DNA of 11,796 nucleotides from Deltaproteobacteria bacterium (lineage in GTDB: Bacteria; Desulfobacterota; Syntrophia; Syntrophales; Smithellaceae). Positions 7,480-11,796 of this stretch are shown here, in pieces. The DNA is taken from assembly GCA_017860985.1 (NCBI GenBank), contig JAGFXG010000028.1, positions 1 through 11,796 on the forward strand. Direction: 5' to 3'. Positions within the stretch are counted from its first letter, which is position 1, and every line of letters begins with the position of its first letter. The position numbers and the translations under genes are program-made. Under the pieces are notes generated by a model. That model made no database searches. It was not told the origin of the DNA and worked only from the letters and a program-made list of their open reading frames with translations.

Positions 7480-9501
7480 ATGCTAAGAATCAATGACATT
7501 CTTGATAAAGCACAAGCCTATCTGACGGCTGAAGAGCTGGAAATGATCCAGAAGGCTTATATTTACTCGGCTACGGTGCATCAGGGACAGGTTCGTTTAT
7601 CCGGTGAACCTTATCTTACGCATCCCATGGAAGTGGCCGGTATCCTGGTCGACATGAAGCTGGATTCAGCGACGATCATCAGCGGACTTCTGCATGACAC
7701 CATTGAGGATACACTGACCACGAAGGAACAAATTGAAAGAGAATTCGGCAAAGATGTTTCTTTTCTGGTCAGCGGGCTTACCAAACTGAGCCGTATTTCA
7801 TTCGGATCCCAGGAAGAAAGGCAGGCGGAAAATTTCCGCAAAATGATTCTGGCGATGTCATCGGATATCCGTATCCTGATGGTTCGGCTGGCTGACCGTA
7901 TTCATAACATGAGGACTCTTCAGTATCAGAAGCCGGACAGACGGGTATATATCGCACGGGAGACAATGGATGTCTATGCGCCGCTGGCCAACCGTTTGGG
8001 AATCAACTGGATGAAGATGGAGCTGGAAGACATGGCGTTTCAGTATCTTTCGCCGGATGCCTACAATGAAATTAAGAGCAGGGTGGCCAAATCCTATGAA
8101 TCAAGAAACCTCTACACGGAAGAAGTAAAAAACATCATCTTTCAAGAGCTGGTCAAAGTATCGATTCAGGGTGAAGTCGAGGGAAGGGCAAAGCATCTGT
8201 ACGGCATTTACAGAAAAATGCATGAACAGCATATCGACTTCGATGAAGTTTATGATGTCATCGCGTTCCGCATTATCCTCGATTCGGAAAAAGAAAAAAC
8301 ATGCTACGAAGCACTGAGCATCGTTCATGCCTTATGGAAGCCTGTTCCCGGCCGTTTTAAAGATTACATTGCCATGCCCAAGGCCAATAACTATCAATCC
8401 CTGCACACGGCAGTGATCGGTCCGCATGGGGAAAGAGTAGAAATTCAGATCAGGACGAGGGCCATGCATGAATGGGCGGAAAAAGGGATTGCCGCCCACT
8501 GGCGCTATAAGGAAGGACGGGCATTTCAGGATGATGAAGATTCGCAGATTAAAAAACTTCGCGAAGCGCTGGAAGTACAGAAGGATATCAAGAATCCAAA
8601 AGAGTTCATGTCCAATCTGAAAATGGCGCTGTTTCCGGAGGATGTGTATGTTTTTACGCCCCATGGTGATGTTAAGACATTTCCCAGGGGGGCTACGCCC
8701 ATCGATTTTGCCTACAGCATTCATACCGATGTCGGAAATCAGTGTATCGGCGCGAAAGTAAACCGCAATATCGTGCCGCTGCGTTATCACCTGCAAAATG
8801 GCGATCAGATTGAAATTATCACCCAGGCCGGGCATCATCCCAGCAAAGACTGGCTGAAATACGTGGTAACCTCCCGTGCCATCTCCAAGATCCGTAACTG
8901 GATCAATCTGGAAGAAAAAAACAGTTCTCAGACGCTGGGCAGAGATTTGCTGGACAAAGAATTTAAGAGAAACAACCTGAAATTTTCGACTTGTGTCAAA
9001 TCGGACGAAATGAAGAAAATCCTCGTGGAGCATTCGCTACCAACGGTGGAAGATTTGATATCACAGGTGGGTTATGGCCGGATTTCACCCAGGCAGATAG
9101 TCAATTCCTTTCTTGTCACAGCTGAAGCGCCCAAAGGAAGTGAAAAACTTCCGGAGAAAACAAGAAAAAAAGCTGCCGCTCCTTCACTGGGAATCAGTCT
9201 CACCGGTATTGATGACGTTATGGTCAAATTTGCGATCAACTGGGATCTTCGCCAGAAGCATGCTTATCCCGTGCATATTAAGGTTGTCTGCAATGACCGC
9301 AAGGGCGTTTTAACAGAGGTCAGCTCCGTGATCACCTCGTTTGACATCAATATCAGCTTTGCCCAGGTGGAGACAACGGACATGATTGCCAATTGCATGT
9401 TTATCATTGACGTTAATGATCTGCAGCAGCTGAATTCCATTTTTTCCGCCATTCGCCAGTTGAAAGTTGTTCGATCCATTGAAAGGATTCGCAAAGCTTA
9501 A
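7480..9501 (+). CDS. Bifunctional (p)ppGpp synthetase/hydrolase, Rel/SpoT type, lacking the zinc-finger (CC/RIS) module
   Basis: Stringent-response enzyme that makes and degrades (p)ppGpp. Domains in order: HD hydrolase (about 25-160) with His48, His72-Asp73, Glu76-Asp77 and ADRIHNM (138-144), all consistent with an active hydrolase; synthetase (about 235-350) with RFKD (292-295), the RxKD charge motif of bifunctional Rel/SpoT rather than RelA ExDD, then YQSLHT (305-310) and VEIQIRT (320-326); TGS (about 386-450) with the tRNA-contacting His in YSIHTD (412-417); a helical region (about 455-565); and C-terminal ACT (about 596-673). The 673 residues fall short of the usual 700-740. After DDVMVKFA (578-585), where the family continues with a Cys-Cys zinc-finger/RIS segment, the sequence goes straight to INWD and the ACT domain, so about 45-55 residues are absent in frame. 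The Shine-Dalgarno is weak (GGGA, 7470-7473). It is the third gene after ispG and proS. Either rel or spoT could serve as the name. Confidence 0.95.
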   Translation: MLRINDILDKAQAYLTAEELEMIQKAYIYSATVHQGQVRLSGEPYLTHPMEVAGILVDMKLDSATIISGLLHDTIEDTLTTKEQIEREFGKDVSFLVSGLTKLSRISFGSQEERQAENFRKMILAMSSDIRILMVRLADRIHNMRTLQYQKPDRRVYIARETMDVYAPLANRLGINWMKMELEDMAFQYLSPDAYNEIKSRVAKSYESRNLYTEEVKNIIFQELVKVSIQGEVEGRAKHLYGIYRKMHEQHIDFDEVYDVIAFRIILDSEKEKTCYEALSIVHALWKPVPGRFKDYIAMPKANNYQSLHTAVIGPHGERVEIQIRTRAMHEWAEKGIAAHWRYKEGRAFQDDEDSQIKKLREALEVQKDIKNPKEFMSNLKMALFPEDVYVFTPHGDVKTFPRGATPIDFAYSIHTDVGNQCIGAKVNRNIVPLRYHLQNGDQIEIITQAGHHPSKDWLKYVVTSRAISKIRNWINLEEKNSSQTLGRDLLDKEFKRNNLKFSTCVKSDEMKKILVEHSLPTVEDLISQVGYGRISPRQIVNSFLVTAEAPKGSEKLPEKTRKKAAAPSLGISLTGIDDVMVKFAINWDLRQKHAYPVHIKVVCNDRKGVLTEVSSVITSFDINISFAQVETTDMIANCMFIIDVNDLQQLNSIFSAIRQLKVVRSIERIRKA

Positions 9502-9525
9502 AGACAGTTAAAATCAATTTGGATG

Positions 9526-9553
9526 TTGACAAACAAATCCACTCTGCTATAAG
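9526..9553 (+). promoter_or_regulatory. Strong sigma-70-type promoter for amidase-rph-rdgB-tRNA
   Basis: A perfect TTGACA -35 (9526-9531), 16 nt spacer, and TATAAG -10 (9548-9553), in the 97-nt gap after rel. Transcription would begin near 9560, with a leader of about 39 nt carrying AGGAG (9583-9587) before the amidase ATG. No terminator is visible after rel, so readthrough from the upstream operon is also possible. Two dyads overlap the -10 and the expected start site. Confidence 0.7.
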
Positions 9554-9561
9554 CAGGCGCA

Positions 9562-9579
9562 ATTTGAGCAGGGTCAAAT
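9562..9579 (+). promoter_or_regulatory. Candidate operator: ATTTGA-N6-TCAAAT dyad
   Basis: A perfect 6-bp inverted repeat, ATTTGA (9562-9567) and TCAAAT (9574-9579), separated by GCAGGG. Its core TTGA-N6-TCAA has the half-sites and spacing of CRP/FNR-family operators, and the right half reads GTCAA as in HcpR-like sites. It sits at about +2 to +20 of the predicted transcript, where a bound protein would repress. The alternative is a leader hairpin. Binding is inferred only from the pattern. Confidence 0.35.
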
Positions 9580-9598
9580 AACAGGAGAATTTGATAAA

Positions 9599-10288
9599 AT
9601 GATGTTGGGCAAATGTCAAAAATATACAATGGTCTTATTTTCAGTCCTTTTCATGTGCTTCCCGGGGTTATTGCTTCATGCACAAACGGTAAAGCATGTT
9701 GTGGTCATTGATCCCGCGCATGGCGGTGAGGATGCGGGGGTTGTCGGGATTGATAAAATTGCGGAAAAGGATTTAACTCTTGCCATTGCACAGGCGCTTA
9801 AAAAGGAACTGGCCCAGAATGCAAATCTTGAGGTGGTTTTAACCCGTGATTCTGACATAACGGTTTCTTTGGCTGAGCGCAGAAAGAATATTCGGAAAAT
9901 ACAACCTGCTATAGTTTTAAGCCTTCATATCAATGCGGGGTTTGGCAAAACCTCATCGGGATTCGAAATGTATTATCCGGGTTTTCATGAGGAAAATGAT
10001 TCCCCAAAAAAGAAAACGGGGAAAGATGATGCCAACGATGAAAAATATTTAAGCGATACCGTCCGGCTGTCACGCTTGGTGCAGAAGGGTCTTGACGGTT
10101 TATTTCCGCGGAAAGGCAGGGGGCTCCGGGAAGCAGATGTGCCACTTGCCGAAGATCTCGCCCTTCCCGTGTTGACGGTCGAGCTTGGTTTTGCCACAAA
10201 CCCCGAAGAAAAGAAGAAACTGGCATCCGGCAGAACACAAAAAGACATTGCCAGAGCGCTGGCAAAAAGCATAAATTCCTTTTTTTAG
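9599..10288 (+). CDS. Secreted N-acetylmuramoyl-L-alanine amidase (Amidase_3 family)
   Basis: Zinc peptidoglycan hydrolase that cleaves the bond between N-acetylmuramic acid and the L-alanine of the stem peptide, used in cell separation and wall turnover. The 229 residues comprise a Sec signal peptide (positive KCQK then a hydrophobic stretch at about 11-27, probable cleavage after LLHA near 28) and a single Amidase_3 catalytic domain. Zinc ligands are His41 (DPAHGG), Glu56 (AEKDL) and His110 (SLHIN); the catalytic Glu is 195 (VELGFATN). There is no AMIN, LysM or SPOR targeting domain, unlike AmiB/AmiC. A Lys/Asp-rich loop (about 131-150) is inserted where AmiC-type enzymes carry their regulatory helix. 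No lipobox is present, so it should be soluble in the periplasm. ATG 9599 was chosen because AGGAG lies 11 nt upstream; ATG 9602 is an equally possible start and would drop one Met. The promoter directly upstream is strong. The rph Shine-Dalgarno overlaps the stop. Confidence 0.92.
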   Translation: MMLGKCQKYTMVLFSVLFMCFPGLLLHAQTVKHVVVIDPAHGGEDAGVVGIDKIAEKDLTLAIAQALKKELAQNANLEVVLTRDSDITVSLAERRKNIRKIQPAIVLSLHINAGFGKTSSGFEMYYPGFHEENDSPKKKTGKDDANDEKYLSDTVRLSRLVQKGLDGLFPRKGRGLREADVPLAEDLALPVLTVELGFATNPEEKKKLASGRTQKDIARALAKSINSFF

Positions 10289-10295
10289 GAGCCCC

Positions 10296-11027
10296 GTGTT
10301 TAAGAGAAATCAGGATCGAAAATTTGATGAACTGAGGCCTGTTCGCATCTCCAACCATTATTTGCGCAATGTGCCGGGTTCCGTTATGGTCGAATTCGGC
10401 AATACGAAAGTTCTGTGCGCTGCATCGCTGGAAGAGAAAACGGCGGCTTTTTTAAAAAACACGGGGAAGGGCTGGCTGACCGCGGAGTATTCCATGCTGC
10501 CCATGTCTACACAGACGCGTTCCTCCCGGGAATCCGTAAGGGGTAAACTAGGGGGCAGAACCCATGAAATACAGAGACTGATCGGCAGATCGCTGAGGGC
10601 CGTAACGGATCTAAGCGCTTTCGGTGAAAGAACCATATATATCGACTGCGATGTTATTCAGGCAGACGGCGGTACCCGAACCGCATCAATTACCGGAGCT
10701 TTTGTAGCGCTGGTCGATCTTTTTAGACATATGATAAAGCAGGGATTGATCAACGAAATCCCCATAAGAGATTTTGTTTCGGCAGTCAGTGTCGGAATTA
10801 TGCAAAATCAGGTTTTACTGGATCTGGAATATGAGGAAGATTCTCAGGCTGATGTGGATATGAATTTTGTCATGACGGGAGCGGGTTTGTTCATCGAGGT
10901 ACAGGGAACGGCTGAACATATGCCGTTCAGCATTGACCAGATGGATCAGATGACCGCTCTTGCGAGAAGCGGCATCGCCCAAATCATTACCTTGCAAAAG
11001 CAAGTCACGGGTGAAATCCGTTCATGA
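10296..11027 (+). CDS. rph: Ribonuclease PH (tRNA nucleotidyltransferase)
   Basis: Phosphorolytic 3'-5' exoribonuclease that trims tRNA precursors at the 3' end using inorganic phosphate, releasing nucleoside diphosphates; it works as a hexamer in the cytoplasm. The 243 residues match the family. Seen: DELRPVRI (11-18), [11 protein letters not shown] (34-44), [11 protein letters not shown] (59-69), the RNA-binding arginine-rich segment up to [17 protein letters not shown] (87-103) with the conserved Arg88, phosphate-binding GGTRT (125-129), and acidic residues in [12 protein letters not shown] (179-190). The GTG start (10296) is chosen because AGGAG (10287-10291) is 4 nt upstream and overlaps the amidase stop; it also gives the normal N-terminus. 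Its stop overlaps the rdgB ATG (ATGA, 11024-11027). The rph-rdgB pairing is common. No frameshift like that of E. coli K-12 rph is present; the C-terminus is intact. Confidence 0.97.
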   Translation: MFKRNQDRKFDELRPVRISNHYLRNVPGSVMVEFGNTKVLCAASLEEKTAAFLKNTGKGWLTAEYSMLPMSTQTRSSRESVRGKLGGRTHEIQRLIGRSLRAVTDLSAFGERTIYIDCDVIQADGGTRTASITGAFVALVDLFRHMIKQGLINEIPIRDFVSAVSVGIMQNQVLLDLEYEEDSQADVDMNFVMTGAGLFIEVQGTAEHMPFSIDQMDQMTALARSGIAQIITLQKQVTGEIRS

Positions 11028-11617
11028 AAATTGTATTTGCAACGAAAAATGAAGGAAAGGTAAGGGAAATCAAGGAAATGCTTGCCTCCACGAACGTCGA
11101 ATTATTATCTTTAAACCATTTCGAATCCTTGCCCGAAATAGTCGAGGACGGTAAAACGTATCTGGAGAATGCTTTAAAAAAAGCTAGAATTGTATCAGAA
11201 TCTACAGGTGAAACAGTACTGGCAGATGATTCCGGTCTGGAAGTGGCTGCTCTGGGGGGGGAACCCGGTATTTATTCCGCACGTTATGCTGGTGAGGGTG
11301 CTTCAGACGATGAAAACAATGCCAGACTCCTGGACAAGTTAAAAGATATTCCCCGCGAGAGAAGAGACGCGTCTTTTTGTTGCGCATTGGTGCTTTACGA
11401 AACTAATGGTAACTATCATTCCTTTGAAGCGCGCTGGCAGGGTAGAATCATTGATGAAAGCAAGGGAGACAATGGGTTTGGATATGATCCGATTTTTTTC
11501 TGCCCTGAATTGAATAAAACAGCAGCTCAGTTGCCGCCGGAAATAAAAAACAAGGTCAGCCACCGGGGGCAGGCATTTGCAAAGCTCAAAGATTATCTTG
11601 GTTCTTTATTAACATAA
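11024..11617 (+). CDS. rdgB: dITP/XTP pyrophosphatase (non-canonical purine NTPase), RdgB/HAM1 family
   Basis: Hydrolyses dITP, ITP and XTP to the monophosphates and pyrophosphate, keeping deaminated purines out of DNA and RNA; cytoplasmic dimer with magnesium. The 197 residues match the family. Motifs: the ATKNEGK phosphate-binding start (6-12); LENALKKA (47-54); ADDSGLEV (67-74) with the catalytic/metal Asp pair; [15 protein letters not shown] (76-90); base-recognition GFGYDPIF (151-158); and KVSHRGQA (177-184). The start is fixed by the ATGA overlap with rph and by the canonical N-terminus. An eight-G run (11254-11261) encodes the Leu-Gly-Gly of the ALGG motif, and the frame is intact through it. 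tRNA-Pro starts 6 nt after the stop, so the mRNA and tRNA are probably one transcript. Confidence 0.96.
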   Translation: MKIVFATKNEGKVREIKEMLASTNVELLSLNHFESLPEIVEDGKTYLENALKKARIVSESTGETVLADDSGLEVAALGGEPGIYSARYAGEGASDDENNARLLDKLKDIPRERRDASFCCALVLYETNGNYHSFEARWQGRIIDESKGDNGFGYDPIFFCPELNKTAAQLPPEIKNKVSHRGQAFAKLKDYLGSLLT

Positions 11618-11623
11618 CATGAT

Positions 11624-11700
11624 CGGGGCGTAGCGCAGCTTGGTAGCGCGCTTGCTTTGGGAGCAAGATGTCGCAGGTTCAAATCCTGCCGCCCCGACCA
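11624..11700 (+). tRNA. tRNA-Pro, anticodon UGG
   Basis: A 77-nt cloverleaf with CCA encoded. Acceptor stem CGGGGCG (11624-11630) pairs perfectly with CGCCCCG (11690-11696); discriminator A at 11697, CCA at 11698-11700. D arm GCGC/GCGC with the GG of the loop; anticodon stem CTTGC/GCAAG around loop TTTGGGA, so the anticodon is TGG (11658-11660). T arm GCAGG/CCTGC around TTCAAAT. The C1-G72 pair is the identity feature of bacterial tRNA-Pro recognised by ProRS. UGG can read CCA and CCG, and all four proline codons if modified. It starts 6 nt after the rdgB stop, with no recognisable promoter of its own, so it needs cutting out of a longer RNA. Confidence 0.98.
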
Positions 11701-11763
11701 TTTTCCTTTAATATTATTAATGTTTTTACCATATGCCCCGTTTATTATCCATTTGGTAACGTC

Positions 11764-11782
11764 AAAAACGCGCCACGTTTTT
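11764..11782 (+). terminator. Possible weak intrinsic terminator or palindrome downstream of tRNA-Pro
   Basis: AAAAACG (11764-11770) and CGTTTTT (11776-11782) form a 7-bp stem with a 5-nt loop and a short T run on the 3' side. Only two of the pairs are GC, so it is weak as a terminator. Being A/T-symmetric it could work in either direction, or be a protein-binding palindrome. It lies 64 nt after the tRNA in a gene-free AT-rich tail. Confidence 0.35.
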
Positions 11783-11796
11783 CTAATATTTCCAGA

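Noticed and set aside
8332..9033. Long open frame (233 codons) on the minus strand
   Set aside because: It lies wholly opposite the conserved rel coding region. Its translation is rich in Phe/His/Arg/Ile with no recognisable motif, as expected from reading the complement of a real gene, and it has no clear ribosome-binding site.
7480..9501. Calling the alarmone enzyme a synthetase-only RelA
   Set aside because: The HD-domain metal and catalytic residues are present, and the synthetase charge motif is RFKD (RxKD), typical of bifunctional Rel/SpoT, not ExDD.
11690..11741. GCCCCG at the tRNA 3' end and again near 11735, as an attachment-site repeat
   Set aside because: Only about six bases are shared and the flanks differ; real attL/attR repeats at tRNA genes are much longer.

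Overview
This window carries eleven protein genes and one tRNA gene, all on the + strand and tightly packed. I see no mobile element, CRISPR array or phage gene. The content is core metabolism and translation: phospholipid synthesis (pssA), rRNA methylation (rsmD), coenzyme A synthesis (coaD), a class I aminotransferase, a PurF-like protein, isoprenoid synthesis (ispG), prolyl-tRNA synthetase (proS), a Rel/SpoT alarmone enzyme, a cell-wall amidase, RNase PH (rph), a nucleotide-pool sanitising pyrophosphatase (rdgB) and tRNA-Pro(UGG). By eye the base composition is moderate, a little under 50% GC, and falls to about 31% in the last 96 bases. The gene order (rsmD-coaD-aminotransferase; ispG-proS; amidase-rph-rdgB), the use of the MEP isoprenoid pathway and an apparently exported cell-wall amidase suggest a Gram-negative anaerobe of the former Deltaproteobacteria (Desulfobacterota, for example a Syntrophus/Smithella relative). 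That placement is an inference from memory of gene orders and protein style, not a measured result.

Layout. Bases 1-4451 form one probable transcription unit: pssA (5' end cut off by the window), rsmD, coaD, aminotransferase and purF-like. It contains an ATGA overlap (rsmD/coaD) and a 4-nt gap (coaD/aminotransferase), and ends in a strong intrinsic terminator at 4482-4547. A promoter at 4581-4609 then starts ispG-proS-rel, where the proS ribosome-binding site overlaps the ispG stop codon. A third promoter at 9526-9553 drives the amidase, followed by rph, whose ribosome-binding site overlaps the amidase stop, then rdgB (ATGA overlap with rph) and tRNA-Pro only 6 nt after the rdgB stop.

Two proteins depart from their families in ways that look real and in frame. 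(1) The PurF-like protein begins Met-Gly-Gly where PurF needs an N-terminal catalytic Cys. It has also lost the glutaminase Arg-Tyr, Asn-Gly-Asn and Asp motifs, yet keeps the PRPP loop and all four iron-sulfur-type cysteines. It therefore cannot be an ordinary glutamine-dependent amidophosphoribosyltransferase. (2) The Rel/SpoT protein has intact hydrolase, synthetase, TGS and ACT regions, but lacks the roughly 45-55-residue Cys-rich zinc-finger (CC/RIS) module between TGS/helical and ACT. Smaller points of interest are a TTGA-N6-TCAA dyad (FNR/HcpR-like) at the amidase transcription start and a tRNA gene placed in an operon with a tRNA 3'-end processing enzyme.
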